DNA of 9,509 nt from an uncultured beta proteobacterium (GCA_903917505.1 CAIXAY010000422.1:1-9509); one strand, 5' to 3'; shown: positions 1 to 6,343, counted from the stretch's first letter. Notes: generated by a model not told the origin, from the letters alone. A program made the numbers and translations.

Positions 1-1
1 C

Positions 2-487
2 AGCGCCGCGCAGGCCGAGCGCAACGACTTTGCCGGCAAGCTCGACCGCGTGCGCAGCGAGGAGCGCGAAATCAAGCAGAAGTCCCTCGTGTTCACCGAG
101 CTCCAGAAACGCGGCGTCGTCGGCGAGGAGCAGCGGCTCGAATGGGTCGAACTGCTCAAGGACATTCGCGACAAGCGGCGCCTGATCGACCTGCAATACG
201 AATTCGCGCCGCAGCGCGCGCTCGATACGGCTCCCGCCAGCGGCTACGCCTTTTACGCCAGCAGCATGAAGATGCAGGTCAAGCTGCTGCACGAGGAGGA
301 CCTGACCCGGCTGCTCGGCGACCTGCGCCAGCAAGCCGCCGCGCTGATCCAGGTCAAGTCCTGCAATGTCAGCCGCGTGCCGCACGGTGTCGGCGAAAGC
401 GGCATCACCGCCCAGTTGCAGGCCGATTGCCTGATCGACTGGATCACGCTGCGCGAAGCGGCCGGCAAGCCGGGAGCCCAGAAATGA
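2..487 (+). CDS. PilO/MshJ/GspM-like pilus or secretion assembly protein (5' partial)
   Basis: The reading frame is open from the window edge, so the true start lies upstream; the first start-like codon (GTG at 50) is internal. 161 residues are visible. The first half is charged and helical, as in the coiled coil of PilO/GspM proteins. The second half alternates hydrophobic residues as beta strand-helix-strand (KMQVKLL, then DLTRLLGDLRQQAAALIQV, then a strand after SCNVSRV) and ends in another strand (QADCLIDWITL). This resembles the ferredoxin-like domain of PilO, MshJ and GspM, inner-membrane proteins that align the pilus or pseudopilus platform. Any N-terminal membrane helix would be outside the window. 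It overlaps the next gene by four bases (ATGA), so the two are probably translationally coupled. Family assignment is by pattern and context only; a lineage-specific protein of similar fold is possible. Confidence 0.6.
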   Translation, partial: SAAQAERNDFAGKLDRVRSEEREIKQKSLVFTELQKRGVVGEEQRLEWVELLKDIRDKRRLIDLQYEFAPQRALDTAPASGYAFYASSMKMQVKLLHEEDLTRLLGDLRQQAAALIQVKSCNVSRVPHGVGESGITAQLQADCLIDWITLREAAGKPGAQK

Positions 488-951
488 ACAGGCTCCTGTC
501 CGCCGCCGAAGCGCGCATCGCCTTGAGCGCGCTGCTCTGCGTCCTCGGCACGCTGGCCGGTTTCTGCCCGCCGGCCAGCGCCGACGAAGAACTCGGCCGC
601 CTGTTTTTCACCCCGGAGCGGCGCCAAGCCCTTGATCGCCAGCGCCAGCTCAACATCCAGGAACAGCAGGAAGTCCCCGAAGACCCGACGCTGACCATCA
701 ACGGCGTCGTGACGCGCAGTAGCGGCAAGCGCACCGTGTGGATCAACGGCGTCGCGCAGAACGAGAATGAAAAGCCGAGCGGCGTTGCCGTCACGCCGAG
801 CCGCCAGGAACCGGGCAGGATCGTTATCCAGACCAGTGAGGCGCAGCCCGCCAAGGCGAAGGTCGGCGATACGGTCAACCGAAATACCGGCGAAGCGACT
901 GATCTGCTCGGAGAGGGCAAGATCAGCATCAAGCCGGTTAGCGCGAAATAG
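484..951 (+). CDS. Small exported MshK/PilP-like pilus assembly protein
   Basis: 155 residues. The ATG at 484 overlaps the upstream stop codon and has a Shine-Dalgarno GGGAG (472-476) seven bases before it. The N-terminus has a hydrophobic stretch (residues about 12-27) and a plausible signal peptidase I site after ASA (residue 33), so the protein should be periplasmic. Cys28 is not in a lipobox (Phe precedes it). The centre (residues 68-91) reads DPTLTINGVVTRSSGKRTVWINGV, here split as DPTLTINGVV and KRTVWINGV; this pair of short strands with an ING turn recalls MshK, PilP and GspB/C, which link inner-membrane components to the secretin. A second strand-rich stretch (residues 127-152, VGDTVNR then GKISIKP) closes the protein. 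Its position after a PilO/MshJ-like gene fits the MshJ-MshK order of MSHA-type operons. The exact family is not certain. Confidence 0.6.
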   Translation: MNRLLSAAEARIALSALLCVLGTLAGFCPPASADEELGRLFFTPERRQALDRQRQLNIQEQQEVPEDPTLTINGVVTRSSGKRTVWINGVAQNENEKPSGVAVTPSRQEPGRIVIQTSEAQPAKAKVGDTVNRNTGEATDLLGEGKISIKPVSAK

Positions 952-1011
952 GCGACGCAAGCTTCGCTGCGATGTGTTTAGATGGGGACCAGTCGGCGAT
1001 TGGATGCTGAG

Positions 1012-2232
1012 ATGAAACACCTACCGACGCGACATCGATCTACTCGCGGCAGTCGTCGCCAGAGTGGCCTTGCGCTGATGGTCATGCTGACTTTGATCGC
1101 CCTTTACGGGCTCTACCTTTTCGTCGGACAGCTCAGTACAACGCTGTACCAGTCGGTTCGCTCGCAGAACTCCGCCGACGCCCTTGCTGAAGCCAAGCAG
1201 GCGCTGATCGGTGATGCAATATCAACGCCATTGGTCAGGGACGCGGGCTATCTGCGCTTGCCGGACTTAGGATCCGCATTTGGCGTACCCACGGAAGGTC
1301 AAGCCTCGGGCGCATTTGCCGGCGGCAGCAAGGATTTCACGGCAATCGGGAAGTTCCCCTGGAAGACCCTTGCCACGCCGCCGCTCCAAGACCGGGACAA
1401 GGAATGCCTCTGGTATGTTGTTTCCGGACGCTTCAAAGTCACTCCGCCGACCGACGTGCTCAACTGGGATACGCAAGGGCAGATTGATCTTATCGATGGA
1501 CAGGGCAATGTCATTGCGGCCAATCTTGCCGCGCTGCTTGTCGCCCCTGGAGCGCCGATCGACGGGCAGAGCCATGCGCTGGCCGATCCCGCTTATGCGC
1601 AATGCGGAGGCAACTACGATGCGCGTAATTATCTCGATGCCTTCGATAGCGCCAATGCGATTGCCGGCGAAGTCAATTACTTCGCCGGCAGCATAAACCA
1701 CCGGGTGGCCCTGAACAGCAACAACAAGCGCTTTGTGCTTACCAATAACGCGCATTTCAATGACAGCCTGCTGTACATCACCGTCGACGACATCTTCAAC
1801 TCAATGATCAAGCGCAGCGATTTCGCAGTCGCCATTGCCTCGCTCCTGAACAATCCGATATTCCAGACGATTCCGATCACCGGCACCAAGGGAACCGACA
1901 GCCTTGACTGCAGCAGCGGCGGCTTTGATCAGACGTTTTGTGAAAACTGGAAGGAAATGCTATTTCTCACACAATTGCCAACACCGTCGCCAATCACCCT
2001 CTACGATGGAACATCGTTAGGTCCCTGTAACCGCCTGCTACTCTTTGGCGGCCGCAAGACCGCCGTCCAAAGCCGCAGCACCGGCGCCGACAAGGCGGAT
2101 AGACATAACTATCTTGACGGAAACAACGCTTCGTCTTTCAGTGTGCCAATCGCCGCATCCGCCAACTTCAGCGGCGCAGTGAATTTTGACTGGCATAATG
2201 CGAGCGTCGACCTGGTCAGATGCATACCATGA
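1012..2232 (+). CDS. Large prepilin-like (PilX/GspK-type) minor pseudopilin
   Basis: 406 residues from the ATG at 1012; an in-frame ATG at 982 would add ten residues. Neither start has a strong Shine-Dalgarno, and 1012 is preferred because it has a GGA about seven bases upstream. A basic leader (RHRSTRGSRRQSG) is followed by one hydrophobic helix (residues 20-38), as in a type IV prepilin, with likely cleavage after Gly19. The mature start LALMV lacks the usual Glu5, as in GspK and PilX, which occupy filament tips. The large C-terminal domain carries GYLRLPDL (79-86), FPWKTL (115-120) and a CLWYVVSGRF segment (132-141), then NWDTQGQ and APGAPIDGQ. Six cysteines (132, 198, 300, 310, 339, 404) could form disulfides in the periplasm. 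It is followed by a prepilin gene with a four-base overlap. I recognise the class but cannot name a gene; base composition is lower in GC than its neighbours. Confidence 0.6.
   Translation: MKHLPTRHRSTRGSRRQSGLALMVMLTLIALYGLYLFVGQLSTTLYQSVRSQNSADALAEAKQALIGDAISTPLVRDAGYLRLPDLGSAFGVPTEGQASGAFAGGSKDFTAIGKFPWKTLATPPLQDRDKECLWYVVSGRFKVTPPTDVLNWDTQGQIDLIDGQGNVIAANLAALLVAPGAPIDGQSHALADPAYAQCGGNYDARNYLDAFDSANAIAGEVNYFAGSINHRVALNSNNKRFVLTNNAHFNDSLLYITVDDIFNSMIKRSDFAVAIASLLNNPIFQTIPITGTKGTDSLDCSSGGFDQTFCENWKEMLFLTQLPTPSPITLYDGTSLGPCNRLLLFGGRKTAVQSRSTGADKADRHNYLDGNNASSFSVPIAASANFSGAVNFDWHNASVDLVRCIP
1662..1690. repeat. Perfect 12-bp inverted repeat inside the pseudopilin gene
   Basis: The arms TGCCGGCGAAGT (1662-1673) and ACTTCGCCGGCA (1679-1690) are exact reverse complements separated by the five-base loop CAATT. 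The element would form a very stable mRNA hairpin within codons 217-227 of the pseudopilin. No T-run follows, so it is not a standard intrinsic terminator. It lies in frame and the encoded residues are unremarkable. Its role is unknown and it may be coincidental. Confidence 0.85.
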
Positions 2233-2972
2233 AAGATCGCAGAATCGGTTTTGCAGTTGCGGGCTTTACGCTCGTCGAACTGGCGATTGTGCTGGTCATC
2301 GTTGCGCTGCTGATAGGCGGAATGCTGGTTCCCTTATCTGCGCAGCGAGACCTCCAGAACGCCAATCAGACGGCAAGACAGTTGTCGGACACGCGGGAAG
2401 CACTGCTGGGCTTTGCCATAGCAAATAAAAGGCTGCCGCGTCCGGCGGCTTCTGCAACGAATGGTACGGAGCGTGCCGTTTGCATCACCGACACGGACTG
2501 TACGGGCTTTATTCCCTGGCAGGTCCTGGGTGTTCCGCAAACTGACGCATGGGGCAAGCTGATTCGCTACAGCGTAAGCCCGTCTTTTTCCAACGGCATC
2601 GTAAGCCTAGCGACGGTAGCCACAAAGAAGATACAAGGCCGTGACAACGCTGGCGCGGTCGTCTATATCTTCGGCCAGGCTGCGGCTTGCAATGCTACGA
2701 CCCAGCCATGTGCCCCCGCCGTCATATTCTCGCAGGGGAAATTGCATTACGGTACAACTGTCGACGGAACCAATCTTGGTGGCGGGACAGCCAGCAGCGT
2801 CGATGAAACGAGCAACGACACAGGCTCGACGGGAGGCACAGCCGGAACCCTGTACATCACCAGAACGCCAACTGACAACACGGCAGTTCCTGGAGGAGAA
2901 TTCGACGATATCGTCATCTGGATCTCACCAAATATCTTTTTCAACAGACTAATTGCAGCTGGGCAGCTCTGA
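2229..2972 (+). CDS. Type IV prepilin / pseudopilin
   Basis: 247 residues from the ATG at 2229, which overlaps the preceding TGA by four bases (ATGA); another in-frame ATG at 2220 is possible. No clear Shine-Dalgarno is seen, so translation probably depends on coupling to the upstream gene. The N-terminus is a classical class III signal: a short basic leader, cleavage expected between Gly12 and Phe13 by a PilD-type peptidase, Glu at mature position 5, then a hydrophobic helix (FTLVELAIVLVIVALLIGG). The globular domain has KRLPRPA (67-73), IPWQVLGVP (95-103) and DAWGKLIRYSVSPSF (106-120), a core shared with the upstream protein. Four cysteines (85, 91, 154, 161) suggest two disulfides. It ends with an acidic-aromatic segment (GGEFDDIVIWISP). 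It is probably a minor pilin of the MSHA-like or type II-like filament encoded upstream. It is the last gene of the operon. Confidence 0.82.
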   Translation: MKDRRIGFAVAGFTLVELAIVLVIVALLIGGMLVPLSAQRDLQNANQTARQLSDTREALLGFAIANKRLPRPAASATNGTERAVCITDTDCTGFIPWQVLGVPQTDAWGKLIRYSVSPSFSNGIVSLATVATKKIQGRDNAGAVVYIFGQAAACNATTQPCAPAVIFSQGKLHYGTTVDGTNLGGGTASSVDETSNDTGSTGGTAGTLYITRTPTDNTAVPGGEFDDIVIWISPNIFFNRLIAAGQL

Positions 2973-2994
2973 GCACCATTTCGGGCGCAGCCGC

Positions 2995-3021
2995 TTGACC
3001 GCTTCGGCCATTTGCGGTCAA
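2995..3021. repeat. 8-bp inverted repeat between the pseudopilin and cyclase genes
   Basis: TTGACCGC (2995-3002) and GCGGTCAA (3014-3021) are exact reverse complements around an 11-base spacer. The element sits 23 bases after the pseudopilin stop and 40 bases before the cyclase start. No T-run follows on the + strand, so a strong intrinsic terminator is unlikely. It could be a weak hairpin at the operon end, an attenuator, or an operator for the cyclase gene. The rest of the 88-base gap (2973-3060) shows no convincing promoter. Confidence 0.55.
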
Positions 3022-3040
3022 ATCGTTCCTCGCGATAAGA

Positions 3041-3064
3041 ATGACAACGTCAGAAAACAAATGA
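3041..3064 (+). other. Possible 7-codon upstream ORF coupled to the cyclase start
   Basis: ATG at 3041 opens a seven-codon frame (MTTSENK) whose TGA stop overlaps the cyclase ATG as ATGA (3061-3064). The cyclase start itself has no recognisable Shine-Dalgarno, so reinitiation from this short frame could feed it. The uORF also lacks a clear ribosome site. An ORF this short arises easily by chance. Confidence 0.25.
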
Positions 3065-4386
3065 ATAAGCAGCGCGCTTTCCTGGACGGCTTCAGAACTG
3101 CCGGAATTCTTCCGACCGATTCCGCCGAATTGCGCCTGCAGAAATCGCTGCTGATTTTCGCCACCGGGCTGATCAGCTTCACCTCGATGCTCTGGCTGTT
3201 CATCTACTGGCAGCTCGGGCCGCAGTTCTCATCGACGATTCCCTTCGCCTTCCAGTTGCTGCTCGTCGGCAATCTGATCATCTACCTCAGGACGCGGAAT
3301 TTCGAAGGCTTCCGGCTGATCCAGCTGTCCCTGTTCCTGTTCATGCCCTTCGTCGCGCAATGGAGCATGGGCAACTTCATCACGGCCAGCGGCGTCAGCC
3401 TGTGGGCGTTGCTGGCGCCGGTCGGCGCGGTGCTGTTCATCGGCCCGCGCGAGTCGCAGGCCTGGTTCGTCGCCTACATTTTTCTCACCGCCCTGTCCGG
3501 CTGCTTCGACTACTACCTCGGCGATTTCCTTTCGCCCGCGCAAATCAAGGTGCCGACGCAGACCACCGTGTTCTTCTTCGCGCTCAACTTCGCGGCCGTT
3601 TCGACCATCGTCTTCCTGCTGCTGCGTTATTCGGCGAGCGAGAAACAGAAAACCCAGGCGCACCTTGAAGAGGCGCACCGGCTGCTGCAAGTCGAGCAGG
3701 AACGCTCGGAGAACCTGCTGCTCAACATCCTGCCCGGCCCGATCGCCGAGCGCCTGAAGAACAGCAACCTGACGATCGCCGACGGCTTTGCCGATGTTTC
3801 GGTGATGTTCGTCGACATCGTCAGCTTCACCCGGGTTGCCGAAGGGCTCAGCCCGCAACAGGTCTTCGCGATGCTCAACAAGATTTTCTCGTCCTTCGAC
3901 GAGCTCGCCGAAAAGTATGGCCTGGAAAAAATCAAGACGATAGGCGATGCCTACATGGTCGCCGGCGGCCTGAACGACCAGTGCAAGGACTACACCGAAG
4001 CGCTGGTCGACATGGCGCTGGAAATGCGCGATCTGCTATTGCGCGACTACCAGATCAACCAGATGCGGCTGGAAGTGCGCATCGGCATCGGTACCGGCCC
4101 GGTCGTCGCCGGCGTCGTCGGCAAGAAGAAATTCATTTACGACCTGTGGGGCGACACCGTCAACATCGCCAGCCGCATCACCAGCGAAGGCGTTCCCGGC
4201 ATGGTGCAGGTCGATGAAGCCACGCACCGGCGCCTGGAAGCGCGTTTCGATTTCCACGAGCCGCAGGTCATTTACCTCAAGGGCAAGGGAAACATGGTGG
4301 TGTACCGCGCCATCGGGCGAAAGATCACGAAGGAAACCATCAGCCACGACGAACACGACGGGCACGAAGAAATACTCAATTCCTGA
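3061..4386 (+). CDS. Membrane-bound class III adenylate cyclase
   Basis: 441 residues from the ATG at 3061; the frame is open upstream but holds only a TTG at 2953, inside the previous gene. Predicted function is ATP to 3',5'-cyclic AMP plus pyrophosphate at the cytoplasmic membrane. Residues about 29-190 contain six hydrophobic segments (roughly 29-50, 58-76, 85-102, 112-128, 134-150, 168-188). A charged signalling helix with an NILP motif (about 191-232) leads into the catalytic domain. Catalytic residues are complete: metal-binding Asp252 (FVDIVSFT) and Asp296 (KTIGDAY), purine-specifying Lys292 and Asp361 (the ATP pair, not the Glu/Cys of guanylate cyclases), and transition-state Asn368 and Arg372 (TVNIASR). 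As a single-domain enzyme it should act as a homodimer. The C-terminus is rich in His, Asp and Glu. It has the general plan of Pseudomonas CyaB, but I cannot confirm its membrane domain as MASE2. It converges with the kinase gene, 32 bases away. Confidence 0.9.
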   Translation: MNKQRAFLDGFRTAGILPTDSAELRLQKSLLIFATGLISFTSMLWLFIYWQLGPQFSSTIPFAFQLLLVGNLIIYLRTRNFEGFRLIQLSLFLFMPFVAQWSMGNFITASGVSLWALLAPVGAVLFIGPRESQAWFVAYIFLTALSGCFDYYLGDFLSPAQIKVPTQTTVFFFALNFAAVSTIVFLLLRYSASEKQKTQAHLEEAHRLLQVEQERSENLLLNILPGPIAERLKNSNLTIADGFADVSVMFVDIVSFTRVAEGLSPQQVFAMLNKIFSSFDELAEKYGLEKIKTIGDAYMVAGGLNDQCKDYTEALVDMALEMRDLLLRDYQINQMRLEVRIGIGTGPVVAGVVGKKKFIYDLWGDTVNIASRITSEGVPGMVQVDEATHRRLEARFDFHEPQVIYLKGKGNMVVYRAIGRKITKETISHDEHDGHEEILNS

Positions 4387-4409
4387 TCGAGGCCCGCGCA
4401 GCTTGTCAT

Positions 4410-4438
4410 GGCACAGATTCAATTCTCTGCGCTGTGCC
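4410..4438. repeat. 7-bp inverted repeat at the cyclase/kinase convergent junction
   Basis: GGCACAG (4410-4416) and CTGTGCC (4432-4438) are reverse complements separated by 15 bases and span the kinase stop codon. No T-run follows on either strand. It may be a weak hairpin between the convergent genes; no better terminator is visible in the 32-base gap (4387-4418). Confidence 0.35.
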
Positions 4439-6170
4439 CGTTCTGCTTGGCACTGCCGCGCTTCAACTCGAAGCACACTGCTCCGGCGACATTGCGCGTC
4501 AAGCCAAGGTGGTAGCCATACGCTTGGGCCTGTTTCGCCGCATGGTAGAGCCCGATTCCGAATCCGGTCTCCGACGGGACCGGCGCGCGCAACAGGCCGT
4601 CGGAAAGATCGGCGCGCACGCCGCTGCCGTTGTCGCAAACGCTCAAGCTGCAAGCGTCGGCGGCAAGGCTCACGCGCACGACCAGGCCGCTCTCCCCCTG
4701 GCGCTTCTGCAAGGCGTTGCGCAGCAGATTGTCGGCAACGCTGTCAAAAAGCGCGGCCGGCAAGCGCGCCGCGTCGGCAAGCACGACCGGGCTGAAGAAA
4801 ATTTCGTCATGCGCATAACGCTGCTGCAAGGCCTGCCACCAGGCTTCGGCAGGGAGCTCAGTGGCCGCGCCGTCAAGCCCGGTTTGCGGCGTCTGCAACT
4901 TCTCCAGGGTCTGCTGCAGGCGCTGCGTGATTTGCGGCAACTGCCGCTGCAGCAGGACATTCAGACGCTCGCCGCCGCCATCCTGCGCCGGCGCCTGGGC
5001 AAGAAAGCACAGATTGTTCAGGGACTGCAGCAGGTTCTTGATATCGTGCGTCAGGCGCGCGCCGGTCTCATGCACCGCGCGCAGATAACCCATCTGCTGC
5101 AGTTCGCGGGCGCGCCGCTTGGTGACGTAGTACTCGTTGGTCAGTTGCGCCAGCAAATGGAAATGCCAGACCAGCGAGGGACTGAGCTTGTGCCGCGTAT
5201 ACAGCGTCAATACCAGGGGCTGATTGGGAAACTCCTGGCTGAAGCCCGATACCCGGCCGAACTGCCCTGAACCGGCCACCGCCCCGCTGGCCGGGAACCA
5301 GGCGCCGCCGACTACCCAGGGCAACTCGAGCATCCCGGCGAAAACCTGCGACAGGAAGAGGTCGGGATCACTCTCGCGCTCGGCGCATTCCATCAGCCGC
5401 TGCAGCCAGGTCTCGAAGGGCAGGCCGATGGTCAGCAGATAGCGCGACAGAAAGACGCCGATGCCACTGAACCCCGGACGCGGATTCCATGCCCAGGCAA
5501 TCAGCAGCAGCATCCCGGCCATCGAAACCAGGGTTTTGAAAACCGCTTCGATATACGGCGACTGGCGCAACAGCATGAAGGCCAGGCAGCCGAGCACCAG
5601 CACGGCGATCAGCAGGAAGATGAACAGGCTGTAAAAGAAATCGACCATGCCGGCGCTCGGCAAGCGAATCTCGAGCGGACGCGGCATGAGCAGCATGGCG
5701 ACGAAGACCAGCGGCATCGCCAGGGCAAACTGCTGATCGAGCGAGGGGCCGCTCAAGGCCGAGTCCGGAACCACCCGGGGCACCAACCAGACGAGCAAGG
5801 CGCAGAGCAGATAGGCAAAGGCCAGCAGATAGAAAATTCGCGTCGGCCGATGCCCGAGCAGCATCACCCGCCCGCCGAGCAGGGCGGCCAGAACGGTCAC
5901 CCAGAGGATCAGCAGCCAGTCGCCGAACAGCCAGGCGCCGCCGGCGAGCACCAGCAGCACCAGGACCAGCGTGCCCGAATCGAGCTTGCGCTCGGCCTGG
6001 ACGAAGGGCTGCCAGAGCAGGAAGAGGCCGACGTCGACGAGCCAGCACATCAGGCTCACCGGCGTGTCCGAACCGGCCAGCAGGGTCAGATGCAGCACCA
6101 CCAGCAAGGCGATCAGCACCCACGGCTGGCGCTCGCGCAGGAAACGGCCGAAACCGGCCAGTAGCGTCAC
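4419..6170 (-). CDS. Multi-helix membrane sensor histidine kinase with probable GAF-like domain
   Basis: 583 residues from a GTG at 6170, chosen because GGGAG lies seven bases upstream; an ATG at 6215 in the same frame lacks such a site. Numbering is from the GTG. The first 230 residues hold seven or eight hydrophobic helices (about 18-34, 40-56, 67-83, 84-103, 112-131, 149-163, 177-201, 211-228). Residues about 255-350 look like a GAF domain (QPLVLTLYTR, LAQLTNEYYVTKRRAREL). The transmitter follows: H-box THDIKNLLQSL with His375 as likely phospho-acceptor, N-box DNLLRNALQK (Asn481, Asn485), G1 DNGSGV (513-518) and G2 GFGIGL (536-541). All motifs for autophosphorylation are present. No receiver or HAMP domain is seen, and no response regulator adjoins it here. 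The HD-IKN H-box and GAF layout recall kinases such as PrsK. The gene is divergent from a pilin gene, suggesting but not proving a PilS-like role. Confidence 0.85.
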   Translation of the reverse strand: MTLLAGFGRFLRERQPWVLIALLVVLHLTLLAGSDTPVSLMCWLVDVGLFLLWQPFVQAERKLDSGTLVLVLLVLAGGAWLFGDWLLILWVTVLAALLGGRVMLLGHRPTRIFYLLAFAYLLCALLVWLVPRVVPDSALSGPSLDQQFALAMPLVFVAMLLMPRPLEIRLPSAGMVDFFYSLFIFLLIAVLVLGCLAFMLLRQSPYIEAVFKTLVSMAGMLLLIAWAWNPRPGFSGIGVFLSRYLLTIGLPFETWLQRLMECAERESDPDLFLSQVFAGMLELPWVVGGAWFPASGAVAGSGQFGRVSGFSQEFPNQPLVLTLYTRHKLSPSLVWHFHLLAQLTNEYYVTKRRARELQQMGYLRAVHETGARLTHDIKNLLQSLNNLCFLAQAPAQDGGGERLNVLLQRQLPQITQRLQQTLEKLQTPQTGLDGAATELPAEAWWQALQQRYAHDEIFFSPVVLADAARLPAALFDSVADNLLRNALQKRQGESGLVVRVSLAADACSLSVCDNGSGVRADLSDGLLRAPVPSETGFGIGLYHAAKQAQAYGYHLGLTRNVAGAVCFELKRGSAKQNGHSAEN

Positions 6171-6334
6171 GCGCGCGCTCCCGACGCTGCCCGAAGTCCG
6201 ACGGCATTCCGGCACAAGCGCTCAATTCCCGACACAAGTGTCGATGAATCGACACTTTTTCGCCCCAGGCAGGCCAATAGGGCCTGAGAACGCTGGCATG
6301 CAATCTGCTTCAGATCGTTGTTGAGCAAGGCCAT
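6167..6334 (-). CDS. Possible small ORF upstream of the kinase, GTGA overlap
   Basis: A 55-residue frame from ATG 6334 (an in-frame start at 6364 is also open) reads to a TGA at 6169-6167 that overlaps the kinase GTG as GTGA. The overlap geometry is what coupled genes look like. Against it: no Shine-Dalgarno is visible before 6334, the product (MALLNNDLKQIACQRSQALL and on) matches no family I know, and the frame covers the sigma-54 promoter and inverted repeats serving the opposite strand. It may be noncoding leader. Confidence 0.25.
   Translation of the reverse strand: MALLNNDLKQIACQRSQALLACLGRKSVDSSTLVSGIERLCRNAVGLRAASGARA
6178..6182 (-). promoter_or_regulatory. Shine-Dalgarno fixing the kinase GTG start
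   Basis: On the minus strand GGGAG is followed by seven bases and then GTG at 6170. This decides the kinase start in favour of GTG over the ATG at 6215. Confidence 0.55.
6230..6257. repeat. Nested inverted repeats, candidate activator or operator site
   Basis: Three half-sites alternate in orientation: CGACAC (6230-6235), GTGTCG (6238-6243) and CGACAC (6250-6255). The first two form a palindrome with a two-base centre. The last two sit in a longer perfect 10-bp repeat, AAGTGTCGAT (6236-6245) and ATCGACACTT (6248-6257), with centre GA. A run of T follows to 6260. The flanking genes are divergent, so it does not terminate either. It lies about 63-90 bases upstream of the predicted sigma-54 transcription start, a usual place for an enhancer-binding regulator. 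The binding protein is unknown. Confidence 0.7.
6270..6286. repeat. 6-bp inverted repeat between the operator-like site and the RpoN promoter
   Basis: CAGGCC (6270-6275) and GGCCTG (6281-6286) are reverse complements around AATAG. It occupies about -50 to -34 relative to the predicted start, where a regulator or DNA-bending protein could sit. It is short and could be chance. Confidence 0.4.
6294..6309 (+). promoter_or_regulatory. Sigma-54 (RpoN) promoter of the pilin gene
   Basis: TGGCATG (6294-6300), four bases, then CTGCT (6305-6309) matches the RpoN consensus TGGCACG-N4-TTGCW with two mismatches. The invariant GG (6295-6296) and GC (6307-6308) are exactly ten bases apart. Transcription would begin near 6320, giving a leader of about 30 bases before the ATG at 6350. 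Pilin genes such as pilA are classic RpoN targets, which raises the prior. No good sigma-70 promoter competes here. Confidence 0.65.
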
Positions 6335-6339
6335 CGCAC

Positions 6340-6343
6340 GGAG
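6340..6343 (+). promoter_or_regulatory. Ribosome binding site of the pilin gene
   Basis: GGAG at 6340-6343 lies six bases before the ATG at 6350 and supports that start, which also yields a short basic prepilin leader of normal length. Confidence 0.7.

Noticed and set aside
952..971. Palindrome-like GC-rich stretch around AAGCTT after the MshK-like gene
   Set aside because: Only four-base stems can be paired and no T-run follows, so it is not a terminator or clear operator.
253..1020. 255-codon frame on - opposite the MshJ/MshK-like genes
   Set aside because: No recognisable domain and no ribosome site; the + strand pair has ATGA overlap, a Shine-Dalgarno and a signal peptide.
6236..6260. 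Hairpin plus T-run read as an intrinsic terminator on +
   Set aside because: The gene to its left is on the minus strand and begins there, so nothing on + needs ending; an operator or leader role fits the divergent layout better.
6244..6260. Possible IHF site between the repeats and the sigma-54 promoter
   Set aside because: Best match to the IHF consensus has at least two mismatches in conserved positions; too weak to call by eye.
5368..6303. 311-codon frame on - overlapping the kinase N-terminus
   Set aside because: Composition-driven Ala/Arg-rich product; the kinase frame has real membrane helices and catalytic motifs.
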